A stretch of DNA of 64,000 nt, taken from NCBI GenBank assembly GCA_963930655.1, contig OZ005603.1, positions 28,162,201-28,226,200 on the forward strand, read 5' to 3'. The stretch comes from Myrica gale. Its lineage: Eukaryota; Streptophyta; Magnoliopsida; Fagales; Myricaceae. The notes beneath the pieces are model-generated. The model was not told where the DNA came from and searched no databases. It saw only the letters and a list, made by a program, of their open reading frames with translations. Below are positions 1-11,217 of the stretch, piece after piece (the first letter of the stretch is position 1; each line of letters starts with the position of its first letter). A program made the translations under genes and the position numbers.

Positions 1-653
1 GTTTTCAAGAGCAAGTGCATATGCATATGCAAACATGAGGCATACACGTGCATCACGATTCATGATCATGCATGAATCGCATTATGTTTACACGATTATG
101 ATTTCAAGTTCAAGTGCATGCTTACGATTTCAAATTCATGATTTAGCTATAATTTCTTACTGAGTCTTTCGACTCACAGTTTTAAATTGTATCATTCCAG
201 ATAATGTTTCAGAGGAGGAATCTTAAGAAGAGGACCTTGAACCCTAGGAGAAGGGTTGACGAAAATGTCTCTTCCTTGTTGCTTATGCTTTCAGAGGATA
301 ATTCTCCTTTTAGTAAAGGTTTAGATAATTTTTGTAAGAGCCGGCATGAGCCTCCGTGATGTGGTGGTCATGGGTTATTCGGCTTAGTAAGTTAAGGTTT
401 TTAACTGGTTGATATTTTGAGACCATGTTATAACTACTTTAAGTTATCGATGGGAAGCATGTTCTTATGTGCGTTAAACGCTAGCGATATAAGACTTCTT
501 TTAAATATTGAGGCATCATGATATTTCCGCTGCATACTCTGAATGAGATATATTTTCCGCTGCAAGAATTTTAGTAAGTACGCTTGAGCGTTCCTTGTCG
601 GGAATGCTCGCGGCTGTCATTAGCCTCGTTTAGCTAGCGTTCGGGGCGTGACA
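1..653 (+). mobile_element. LTR (3' LTR or solo LTR) of an LTR retrotransposon nested in a copia element
   Basis: The sequence up to 653 ends in TTCGGGGCGTGACA, a terminus typical of plant LTRs, and then switches abruptly to copia reverse transcriptase coding sequence on the minus strand. No primer-binding site follows the terminus, so in the plus orientation this would be a 3' LTR or a solo LTR. A minus-orientation LTR starting TGTCACGCC is also possible. The left end lies outside the window, so the target duplication cannot be checked. The style resembles Ty3/gypsy LTRs, but no coding domain is visible to prove it. Confidence 0.65.
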
Positions 654-3600
654 TTCTCCATCAGAGCTATTTAATCGCATATTACAGTCCATGGGTGAGG
701 TAGCTGGTTTTGCAGCCAATAAACCAGCATCAGAAATTAACCCCATAGCATACTTCCGTTGGCAAAGGGAGATTCCAGAAGCAGACCTAGCAACTTCTAA
801 GCTAAGGAAGAACTTCAGAGCACCTAAATCCTTAAGTTTGAAACATGAATCCAGCCATGCCTTCAACTCAGCAACAGAGGAATTAGAAGTACTTGCAATA
901 ATGATATCATCCACATACACTAAAAGAGCAAGAAAATCAGAACCATTAACCCTGGTAAACAATGAATAATCGGCTTTAGATTGTTGAAAACCATATTGAA
1001 TCAAGGTGGAGGAGAACTTGTGGAACCATTGCCGGCTGGCTTGTTTAAGGCCATAGAGAGATTTTTGTAATTTGCAAACCCGAGTGTCATTAGGAGTGGA
1101 GAATCCAAGAGGAAGCTGCATGTAGACCTCTTCTTCTAACTCACCATGGAGAAAAGCATTATTTACATCCAACTGATGTAAATTCCAGCGATTGATAGCA
1201 GCCAAAGCAAGTAAACATCGTACGGTTGTTAGCTTAGCTACCGGGGAAAAAGTATCAAAAAAATCCACACCCTCTTGCTGAGTATATCCCTTAGCCACAA
1301 GTCTAGCCTTATGCCTTTCAAGACTACCATCAGCTCGAAATTTACACTTGAAAACCCACTTACAACCAATAGCTGTTTTGTTGGGAGGTAATGTAGTCAA
1401 AACCCAAGTTTTATTAGTTTCAAGGGCAGTAATCTCAGTCTTCATGGCATCGCGCCACTCAGGAAATTTGACAGCTTCATGGTAATATTTAGGTTCAATG
1501 TGACTGGAAATAGAAAGGAAAAATGCACGCTGTGAAGATGACAAATTGGAGTAAGACAAATAAGAGGAGAGAGGATACAAAACAGAACCAGTATTCAAAG
1601 TAGGAGAGGTGTTGCAGTTAAAATTTTCAGCCAAATTACAATGATAATCTTGCAGGTAGGCAGGCTTTCTCTTGATTCTAGAAGACCTGCGAGCATGAAT
1701 AGATTCAAGCAACACATTCGAAAGTGATAAAGGCAATGAATCATGAGACACTGAGGAAGAGACATGAGGTGATGTTGAAGATGGAGAAGATATAGGATCT
1801 GTTGAAGAGATGGGATTAGGTGAAAGTGCAGTAGATAAAAGAGGAGATGAAGAATGAATAGCAGAAGATGAATTAATGGGATTTGTAGAAGAAGTATCAG
1901 GAAGAGAATGAAAATATGTAGGTAAAACAAGATCTGTGATATGAATAGATGAGGAGTCGAAATTTGGCAAGTCAGAAGATGGTTTTAAAAAAGGAAACTC
2001 TGTTTCATGGAAAAGAACATGCCGAGAGATGATGATTTTATTGGTAGAAGGATCCAATAGTTTGTAACATTTAATACCAGTGGGATATCCTAGAAAAACA
2101 CAAGGAATTGACCTAGGTGAGAACTTATGTCGTGTATGAAGGTGAGTTGAAACATAAGCCAAACAACCAAAAACTTTCATATGTTTATAATCTGGTGGTT
2201 TCTTGAATAACATCTCAAAAGGAGAGAGATTGTGAAGTAAAGGAGTAGGTGTTCTGTTTATAATGTGTATAGCAGTAATAACACAATCACTCCAAAAATG
2301 GAGGGGCAAATGAGCTTGAAACCTAAGGGATCTAGCAACATTCAAAATGTGTTGATGCTTCCTTTCAACAATGGAATTTTGTTGAGCAGTATAAGCACAA
2401 CTCTTTTGGTGTAAAATGCCATGTAATTGATAAAATTCAATCATATCAAACTCCATACCATTATCTGATCTAAGAGTCTTAACAGTGATATTAAAATGAT
2501 TTTTAACAAAAAAACAGAATGCTTGAATATACCTACGAGTTTCATATTTGGCTTTTAGCAAGTAAATTCATGTGCACTTTGTATAATCATCTACTATGGT
2601 TAAGAAATATTTAAAACCATCATATGAATTGACAGAAAATGGTCCCCATATATCACAGTGGATAAGATGAAATGGATGATCAGATTGAGTTGCACTATGT
2701 AAAAAAGGTAGACATTTTTGTTTGCTTAGATGACAAATGGAACATGGGAAATGAGATGTATCGGAAGAAAATTTAGAACTAGGTAACAAATGTTTTATTA
2801 ACTGCAGCCGAGAATCAGATAGATGCCCCATTCTACAATGCCAAAGAAAATTGGAATGTGGTAAAGTAAAATTGCAAACAACAGGAGAGGGAGAATCAAG
2901 AGAAGCATTTGTCTTCTGCAGTAAGTGATATAGGCCATTAAGGAGCTTAGCAACTCCAATCGTCCTCCATGATATAAGGTCTTGAATGTAGCAACATTGA
3001 TTGAGAAAAAAAAGACAACAAGAACATTCAGAAGTTAGTTTACTTGCTGAAATTAAACTGACTGAAAAATTTGGGATGAACAAAACATGTTTGAGAATAA
3101 GATCAGCACTAAAATGGACTGTGCCGAGATGAGTGGCTATAACAGATTGATGATTAGGTAAATTGACCTTAATATGAACTTTAGCAGTAATGGTGGTGAG
3201 AAGGCTTAGAGATCCAACCATATGGTCGGTAGCCCCTGTATCAAGAATCCATGAAAGAGATTATTCTTGATGTAGAGGTGAAAAAGAATTACCTGAAAAA
3301 TGAGGCATGAGAGGTGCATCTATTTTTGAAGAAACAGAAGCATGATTGACTGAAGGAGGTGAAGAATTTGAAGAAATCAAACTCTAATTTTGAAGAGATG
3401 TAATGAGGCTTTGACATTGCTCTTGTATAAGAGATAAACCAGGAGTTTGACTTAATTCTTGATTAACATCAACAGCATTGACAGAAGTGGATCGTCCTTT
3501 AGTAAACTTAAAGCCAGGTGGAAAGCCATGAAGTCGGTAACATTTATCCACAGTGTGACCAATCTTCTTGCAGTGAGTACATACAAGTTTATGAATAGGT

Positions 3601-4466
3601 TTGTTACCACCTAGAGCTCGTAGATTCTCTGACTTGAGTATCATAGCAGCATGTTCTGCTATTAGGCTAGGATTAACGCCAAGTTGTGCTTCTTCTTGAA
3701 TAACCAGAGAGAAGACTTTGTTGACAGCAGGTAGCGGATCAGAAAGAAGAATCTGACCCCGAATGTGTGTAAACCTATCACTCAGCCCCATCAAAAATTG
3801 TAAAACAAACTCTCTTTCCTGTCCAGCAATGATCGATCTGGTTGCTCTGCATTCAGAGCCGCAAGTACATGCATCAAGAGGGGATAAGGATTGTAGCTCG
3901 TCCCAGAGTGATTTGAGCTTTGTGAAATAGGTGCTGACTGATGTAGATTCTTGAGAGAGAGTGGCAAAGCTCTTTCTGATATGAAAGATTCGTGGTCCAT
4001 TGGACTGTGTAAATCTTTCGTGAATCTCGTTCCAAATATGCTGTGCAGAATCGACGTACATAATTGAGGATGCAATCTCTTTGGAAACAGAGTTAAGAAG
4101 CCAGGATGTGACCATCATATTGCATCTGGTCCAAGCATAGAACGATGAATGTTCTTGACTCGGTTTGCTGATGCTTCCATCAACAAAGCCGATCTTGTTT
4201 TTGATAGTAAGTGTCATGGTCATGGATCTGTTCCATGATGAAAAATTATGTGCACCAAGGAGTGGTTGAGAGACCAAAACAGCACCGGGGTTCTCTGCAT
4301 GATGGAGATATAAAGGATTGGATGATGGTTCTTCCATGTGAATGAAAGAAAAGTCAGTAGAATTTGTATGAATAGGTTTTGAAGTAAAGATCGGAGAATG
4401 AGGTTGAGAATTCAAAGGTGGAGGTGGAGGGTGATCATCGTCTGGATTTTGAGAAGGAGAAGTCAT
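654..4466 (-). pseudogene. Copia Gag-Pol polyprotein, nonsense-damaged and 3'-truncated
   Basis: The start is the ATG at 4466. Gag comes first, with a proline-rich N terminus, a copia gag domain (motif NFSSWNRSM) and a CCHC zinc knuckle (CTHCKKIGHTVDKC). The protease motif DTGATDHM, a zinc-binding gag-pre-integrase region and the integrase core follow; the core shows HCDIWGPF, RSDNGMEF and IVERKHQH, so its D, D and E residues are present. The RT has NNAFLHGELEEEVYM and YVDDIIIA. Stops at 3384-3386 (TAG), 3261-3263 (TAA) and 2568-2570 (TGA) lie in the same frame, with no frameshift. Sequence ends at the nested LTR (653), before RNase H. Confidence 0.92.
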
Positions 4467-4519
4467 ATTTTGTTATAAGCTCAAAGAAACAGAAAATGGA
4501 GTGCGGAAGCTTTTCACGT

Positions 4520-4531
4520 CCTCTGATACCA
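4520..4531 (-). other. Primer-binding site of the copia element
   Basis: The minus strand reads TGGTATCAGAGG, complementary to the 3' end of plant initiator methionine tRNA. It directly abuts the LTR end, as expected for minus-strand DNA priming in Ty1/copia elements. Confidence 0.9.
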
Positions 4532-4753
4532 TTTTAGAATAGAGAATGTGAAAAATGTTCAAGTATCTTATTCAGTAGAGAAGTCGGTGATTTATACACA
4601 GCTGAGTCAATAACAGTTTCTCTAACAAATAACAGCATATAACAAACTGAGCTAACTTATAACTAATCTATAGTTATTGTAAAACTTCTGGCCTCTGGGA
4701 CGGGGTTCGGTACACACGTGCATGGCGCCCGGCCAATAGGATAATTTCCAACA
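4532..4753 (-). repeat. 5' LTR of the minus-strand copia element
   Basis: On the minus strand it begins TGTTGGAAATT at 4753 and ends in TTCTAAAA just before the primer-binding site, about 222 bp. The expected end would be TTCTAACA, so one terminal base has probably changed. A TATA-like TATAAA on the minus strand lies at about 4591-4596 and is the likely LTR promoter. Confidence 0.8.
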
Positions 4754-5887
4754 TGATCAGCTAGTGTGGCTTTGGACCTTAAATTTTTTCGACGATTCGC
4801 TTGTTAAATTACCTTAAATAATTATGGCGTGGTTGTGACTTTTGTAGATTTGATACCTATATATATATATGGACAGTGACGTTTGAGAAAATTCAAAGAC
4901 ACTATGTAATATTTATTGTACCTTGTTTGATGATCACTCGGGTTAGCTAAGGAGCACCAAAGCAAGATAAACAGGGTTTGGTCGACGTTGATTAATCTCA
5001 CAAACATTTTATAATTTCTCTGACAGAATCATTTCGATTAGAGAACAATAATATCATATTATATATCTTCATCAGCTAGATTCTAGGCGAGTGATGCTGT
5101 TTGCCATGTGTGTGTATATATATATATATATACTTCTGTGAGACTTGGTCAAAGAAAACAGCTGCTATTGACGGCTCTTCTTTCCACTGAGAAATGAAGT
5201 CAATTAAGTGACTACTGTTGTCCAATACAAGCAACCTATTTCCATTCAAGTTTAGCTGTTTAATTAATTTACTGTTTAACATTATTATTATTTTGAAGAT
5301 TATATTTAATGCTCGATTAATAAAACTCAAGCAGCTAGCTCCGTCAGATTATGACTTTACTGAAACATCCAATGTATTACCTAATTACTTTATCTAGACT
5401 CTAATAATTAGGCTGAGATTAAATTACTCCAGCTTGATCTCCACAATATTGAGATGTATGCATTCATGTTAGGGGAACTGATACGTACCAAATGGCCGCC
5501 TTGTGTAGACGACAGGTAACCCAGAGAAAGAAAACTCCAATGTTATTAATTTCCATATATATCAGAAGAGTTTTCAGTAGCTTATACTATTTACAAATCT
5601 CAAGTGTTTCATATGAAGTTTTTGGTCGTATAGACATTATTATGACTTCCTTATTAAATGCTCAAATATTTGTAAATGCTAGCTATAAGGACATGCAGTC
5701 ATGCAGCTCAATATTTGGTGCATGGTTTCACATGGTACGGAACCTAACGTTCGATGAATTTGTACCCTTTTCTTCTGGCCCAAAATCTCATGAACCACGT
5801 AATTTCTGTGGTGCTTCTTAAAAAGACCATGCAATATTGTTTCTCCCAAGTTCAAAGTCCTGAACGAAGCATTACTATTAATGAATG
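4754..5887. other. Intergenic, no gene seen
   Basis: AT-rich DNA between the copia LTR and the TRIM element. It holds TA microsatellites near 4858-4870 and 5113-5131. Short open frames here lack motifs, splice context or coding bias, and I see no RNA gene. Confidence 0.6.
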
Positions 5888-6018
5888 TGTCGGAAGTCCC
5901 ACATTGCTAGAGAAATTAGTCAATGTATTCCTTATAAGGTTGTGACATCCCTCACTCCTCAATGCGTCTTTTGAAATTGAGTTAGGCCCACTTTTCACAT
6001 ATTGTGTAAATTCTAATA
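5888..6018 (+). repeat. 5' LTR of the TRIM element
   Basis: 131 bp, directly followed by the primer-binding site at 6019. It is the mate of 6111-6241. Confidence 0.93.
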
Positions 6019-6110
6019 TGGTATCAGAACAATATTCCTAGTTTGTGGTCCCACTATCACCCATTTCCACGTGTTAGCTTGAATGTCCTCCCGCCACACG
6101 TGAGAGGGCG

Positions 6111-6241
6111 TGTTGGAAGTCCCACATTGCTAGAGAAACTAGTCAATGTGCTCCTTATAAGGTTGTGGCATCCCTCACTCCTTAAGGCGTCTTTTGGAGT
6201 TGAGTTAGGCCTACCTTTCACATATTGTGTAAATTCTAATA
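6111..6241 (+). repeat. 3' LTR of the TRIM element
   Basis: 131 bp, same length and same ends as 5888-6018, followed by the target duplication GAATG. Confidence 0.93.
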
Positions 6242-6246
6242 GAATG

Positions 6247-6903
6247 CAATCAAATGGTTGTGTATATCATATGGTTTCCATTAAATACATGTGGAAGATT
6301 ACAAGAGAAGCATATGATCATCTATCCGTGTCTTCATTGGGCCTTATAGATATTAATTTGGGATCAATTAGTTTGGTCATTACTGCAGATTCGTGTCCAA
6401 AATTTCGAATGCCTCAGCAATTTTTTCTATAAGAAACAATATAATCAGGTTATTAATTAAGTTAACATTGTAATGCATGTTAAGTGAGAATAAAGAACTG
6501 CAATCAAAGTAACTATGGATCTCAAATAAGCAAAACATATATAGCTTCTGAGGCGCCATATAAATCATGAAAACCCACACAGAGGCCAATTGGAACCCTT
6601 CCTAGAGCTACTGGCCCTGAGTACGTATGAACTACGTGCCAGCCGAGAATTAGACCAGGCGGGAGATGTTTTCTGTTATCCATGTGGAACAAATTAGAAG
6701 CATGATAAGATATATAGGAGGGAAATTTGATGGTATGTATATATTGTTGATAGTCAGATTGAGCCAACGAACAAAATATATCAGAAACAAAAAAGAAAGC
6801 GGCAGCTACTCATTAATTTGTATGATGGTACATAAATTAAAGACAATCATAAAATGCTTTATTTTGGACAAGTACCTCAAGATCTCACTTAGAATGGTCT
6901 CAT
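6247..6903. other. Intergenic / 3' flank of the GARP gene
   Basis: No coding region is recognised. The part nearest 6904 is presumably the 3' UTR of the minus-strand GARP gene. Confidence 0.5.
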
Positions 6904-8480
6904 TCATATAGTCAGATCCAGAGTACTTGCCCTTGTTTCTTCATCCTTACCATCATCTCGTCTTTCCTTCAAACTGGCAAGACTTGAGGATGATTGTGCA
7001 TACAAAGACAGGGAGAGAATACTATCGACTTTATCGTCCCCCAAACTTCGCTGGTTATCATCATTTCGTGAAGTTAGCCTAAGAGATAGATCCAAGTTGA
7101 GGTCGCAATCCGAGGCCTTCCTTTTCATCGCGTTCCACCTTTGGAGATTAGTTGTTTTGTTGGAATCTGAAGGGGCATTGCTTTTAGAATGACTTGTATG
7201 CTTTTCTACTTCCGCTTGCTGATGGGTTACCCCGGGGTTAAGATTTCTAGGAATCGATCTGGTCTGAGTCGGCAAGGATTCCTGCTTGTGAAATGAGTGC
7301 AGTCCATCTTTCAGTTCCTGGGTTCTCCAAGCTGTTGATTGTACACCAAAAGAGGAAGTTCCCATACGGAAATTGGAATTAGTATTCCAATTGCTATGGC
7401 TGCTACCAAAGATCCTCTCGCACACCGTGCCATAAAATTCAGCACTTGAATTATTAGTTGAGCTACGGGCCGCAGTAAAACCCAAGAAGTTTTGATCATA
7501 AGCATTCCAGGACGAAGGATCTCCATTAAATCTACATCTTGGATAAAGATCAAGAATATATGTTGTTACCAAATCATACCCATCGAAGACAAAAACTAAA
7601 GGATAACAAAACTTTTTTGTTTTGTCTGGAAAAGATAACATAGTTAAGTTGCACAAATATTGATTATGCCCATACCGGAAATTGGAATTGTGGCTTGGGT
7701 TATATCCTTGAAGCATGGGAAGTTGGCTGAGGTTATAAATATTGCGATTTCCACTTTCCACAAGATGTCTATGATCGCCTAATACTGTCACGAGAGGAAC
7801 ATTTCTTTTGCATCATGAACTGAGAAAGAAGTGCTAAAACTTTTTGTTTTTAGCAGAAGGGAAAAACGAACAATAATTTAATTAAGCTGTACCTTGGCCC
7901 GGATCATCGACCGTCTTGCTTCTATACATCTGAAGAAAATACCGAAGTGCAAATATATTAGGAAGAGCTAGCCAATCGTACGCCATGCTATAAGTACCTA
8001 AACCTATACAGATGGAAGTTTTAAATCATCGTTTTCTTTAAAAATCAGTTACCTGTAAATGGCTTTTGACATGTGCAATGCTTAGTCCTTTAATGTTCAT
8101 CAGCTGAAGAACCATTTTTGGTGTGGCTCCTGAACCAACACAATCAAGAATTTATGATGCAAACGCTTCAAAGTAATTACCAATATATTTAGAAGACTGC
8201 TTTGCTGGATATCATAGAACTCACTTTCTTGTCCACCAAGCTTTTCAACAGCATGAACAAAACGAAGATGAAGATCAGGTGTCCATCGGAGCCTTGGCAT
8301 CTTGGATCTGATATAAGGCCGGACTGATGGCTTCTTATCGCTCTCTTCGATTGTGCTGTTGCTTGAGCTTCCACCATATATTACCTTACATTCATCATCG
8401 TTCTTGCCGCTCTCGCTTCCATCCTCATTTCGGTTGGAAGGGCTTATTTTTGAACATTCTGAGCCACCGCTTTCCTCCAT
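6904..8480 (-). CDS. GARP/G2-like MYB-type transcription factor (spliced)
   Basis: Nuclear DNA-binding protein of the plant GARP (G2-like) class. Exon 1 (8480-8225) encodes an acidic, serine-rich N terminus and RPYIRSKMPRLRWTPDLHLR, the first half of the MYB-like domain. Exon 2 (8129-8053, 77 nt) encodes TPKMVLQLMNIKGLSIAHV and KSHLQ; exon 3 (7929-7893) starts MYRSKTVDDPGQ. Phases agree: 256 and 77 nt close a codon, and exon 3 ends in phase 1 and joins exon 4 at 7784. Exon 4 runs to the TGA at 6904 and encodes SGNRNIYNLSQLPMLQGY plus C-terminal leucine motifs DLNLDLSLRL and ILSLSL, which resemble EAR repression motifs. Residues from about 7676 to 7530 look unlike protein and may be an extra in-frame intron. 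The 5' UTR is CT-rich upstream. The target genes are unknown. Confidence 0.88.
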
Positions 8481-10979
8481 CGGGTTTTGTTGCTATTTCT
8501 TCTTTCTTTTCTTCCTCTTAGTACGGGATTTCTGGCAGCTGAGAGGAGAAACACATGTACAAAGGCCCTCGATCTGTTTACAAAGTAATTAACACTCGAA
8601 GGGAAAATTAGGGATTAGGGCCTGCCTTTGGTAGCTTAGCTATTAACGGTAGAATGGATGAAACTGTGGCATGATCTACCTTCTCTCTTCTTTCTCCCTC
8701 CCTCCCTCATGCTTGGACTAGATCTTAGTAAGAAATTGACATCTCTATCTTAGAAATATCTACCAAGGTAGGCGAAAGAAGAGCTACAGTTCTATTCATC
8801 AGGGAGGGGGAATGCAATTAAACCCTATATCACAGCAGATTGAGGTCTGATTTCTCTCTCTCTCTCTCTCTCTCTCCCTCTCTCTTGCCGGTAAACGCTA
8901 TTTACATATTGTCTGAAGACCCCACATGTGCATGCATGTGATACATGTATGTGTTGCCTATGCATGCATGGGTTATGACATGATATACTTTGGCTCATGT
9001 GAATCCAAATGTTTTTACGTGCCAACTAGAATGGGAGAGCATCTCTCGTGTACGTGGACCAGTCCCTTGACCATGAAATTAGAAAAGGTGTGAAACCAAT
9101 CCACACCTTAAACTATTTCCCCAGTTATAATGAAGATAATAAAAGACTACTATTCATCAGACAAGTACGTTTTACTATACTCGGCAAAGAGTACTACGGG
9201 GATAATGTATACTTATAATTGAACTCTGTGAAACTGGTCATTTTGACCCCTCCCCCCTTTTTCTTCTCTCTCTCTCTCTCTCTCTCTGTGGATGGCTAAC
9301 CTTATCTCGTTTGATTTACCTGCAGAGGCAATACTATATGATCCCTTTCCATAAATGTATGCAGATACACAAAAATTGAACGTTAATTAGAGCAGAAATT
9401 ATAAGTGAATCAAAACAAAGGACGTTTAAACCAATTATATACATCAATGAAAACTGCAGGGTGATGAACTAATTACATGCTTATATATATATACCTTCTA
9501 TAATTCGAGAAGTTGATGCTACAGTTGGACTCAAATAGTTGCAAAGTTACTGACAGCACCTCAACCTGGTTGGCGGGTGAAGCATGTGTGCTTGTGTAAT
9601 GCGCTAGCTGTTGTTTCTGATTCAGATCGAGCCGAACTTAAAAAATTATGGATCGGATTTGCCTTTCGTCGGGAATCACGGGGTTTGTTCCTACTCAAGG
9701 ATTTTTCGAGAGTCCGGCTTGTGAATGCCACCTCACAAATCTAGGGCTATTATTAGCTAGTATTACTGTGTTCTAATGTTCTTCGTCCATAAAAAAGGCA
9801 AAAAAAAAAACGAAAACACCCTAATTAAAATTCAGTTGGGTGGAAACTCAAAGAATATTGTGGTTAATTTGTGGAGATACATTTGTCTTTGGAGGTTTGG
9901 GGTTCAGGCAAAATCATGGGACAACAACTAATTTAACCTCCTTTCCCTTGGTTTTCCAGTCAACAGATAGAAGCCAATTTACTTGCTAGCTTAATTCTGT
10001 CACGCATCAAGCTAATTATTACTTTCGATCTTCGATCTGCATCACGAAAATAAGGACCATCAGCAATCGTATCAATCTGCAGAAGTACAAAATCTAAACA
10101 AGCCCGTGCATCAGGAGTTTATGTATGCAGATCATTTAGAGATTGTATAAATATTATAAAGTATCTGAATTCTGAGATAGATCTTCAAGAAAATAAATAA
10201 ATTACGATTAGATTTCGTGAGCGTGGGTATTGGGCGCAATTAGCGCTTATTAGCAAAATCTGCTCCATGACTCCCAAGTCCCACCCCTTTCGTGAGCCTG
10301 GGTACTTATGATGGTTCCCAACATACCCTTAAAAAGTCCATTTCCGCATCCATATATATCATATATGAATCCAATTCATCAGCTTTGAAATTAACACCAA
10401 TCGTGACTACTTTTAAGCTGCAACTTTTGGATCAAGAGTAACCTTTTCATTCTTCCCACGTGGAAAACTCTCGTGTCCATAGGCCGTGATTGGGGTCAAC
10501 TTTTCCTTTTTATCACGAAGTTCTTGAGAGCCGGCTAGCTACAGTTGTGGTGTGGTACTCTCTTCCATCTTTTATTCCTATGGAGAATATTATTGCAAGT
10601 AGCAACATTTTCTGGATGCCTCTTAATTAGTTTACTCGTATGTTTGTTCCTAAGAAATTCATAGTGCACATAGCCAACCAAAGGGCGACGTAGAGGACAT
10701 CAAAAGACACCAAGATCATTTCCCAATTAAAAATTGAGGTTGTCCTGCAAAGATTCACTCCAGCATGCACCAAGCCTGTGAGGTCAACGCCCAACAGTAC
10801 TTCTTCTCCCTTTTTCTTTACATTTATACATTTTTTTAATCCTATTTGTTTAAGTTGCATGAGAATACGTGAACCTTTTAATGCGGATCTTGCGCATTAT
10901 TTCAGAATGAGGATGTCTGTCGTCTTCTTCGAGTCCTTCTATTTCGCATAAACAACTCTGCAAAGCCGTGAATCATGTA
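8481..10979. other. Upstream region of the GARP gene and intergenic DNA
   Basis: It contains two CT microsatellites (about 8852-8886 and 9264-9287), common in plant 5' UTRs and promoters. The GARP promoter should lie within the first kilobase, but I cannot fix a transcription start. No coding or RNA gene is recognised. Confidence 0.5.
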
Positions 10980-10990
10980 TCATCTATGCA

Positions 10991-11206
10991 GGCAAAAGTT
11001 ATTGTGTGATTGAGGTTATTGTGTGAGTGTGTGAATAGACGAATGAAATTAGAAGTTGAGAAACCTAATGACTGAAAAAATGTCATGTCATTTAATGAAC
11101 CCGATCCGCAAAACCGGCCTGATTTCATTAAATGATGTGATATTTTTTCAGCCATTAGATTTTTCAACATCTAATCTCACCCGTCCATTCACACAATAAC
11201 CGACCT
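10991..11206. mobile_element. Foldback MITE, Mutator-like
   Basis: The two arms are inverted copies over about 90 bp. GTTATTGTGTGA near the left end matches TCACACAATAAC near the right end, and both arms share a GAAAAAAT-type core. The flanks carry an 11 bp repeat TCATCTATGCA (10980-10990 and 11207-11217). A duplication of 9-11 bp points to a Mutator-like origin. No transposase is present, so it is non-autonomous. Confidence 0.82.
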
Positions 11207-11217
11207 TCATCTATGCA

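Larger units (their letters stand above)
654..4753 (-). mobile_element. Ty1/copia retrotransposon, 5' part, interrupted by a nested LTR
   Basis: Reading the minus strand, the order is 5' LTR (4753-4532), initiator-Met primer-binding site (about 4531-4520), then gag, protease, integrase and reverse transcriptase. This PR-INT-RT order defines Ty1/copia. The element stops at 653 inside the RT region, where another LTR is inserted. RNase H and the 3' LTR should lie left of the window if the element is otherwise complete. The coding region keeps one reading frame over 3.8 kb but carries three in-frame stop codons, so this copy is dead. Confidence 0.93.
5888..6241 (+). mobile_element. Complete TRIM (miniature LTR retrotransposon)
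   Basis: Two 131 bp direct repeats (5888-6018 and 6111-6241) both start TGTYGGAAGTCCCACATTG and end TTCTAATA. The first is followed at once by TGGTATCAGAAC (6019-6030), an initiator-Met primer-binding site. A purine-rich stretch GTGAGAGGGCG precedes the second, as a polypurine tract should. The 5 bp target duplication GAATG is perfect (5883-5887 and 6242-6246). The 92 bp interior cannot code for protein. I count about 11 mostly transition differences between the LTRs, so the insertion is not recent. Confidence 0.95.

Noticed and set aside
654..675. ATCAGAGC after the LTR end as a primer-binding site
   Set aside because: The preceding bases do not match TGGT, and the segment is in-frame copia coding sequence on the minus strand.
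691..969. Plus-strand open frame of 92 codons
   Set aside because: It is antisense to copia reverse transcriptase and has no features of its own.
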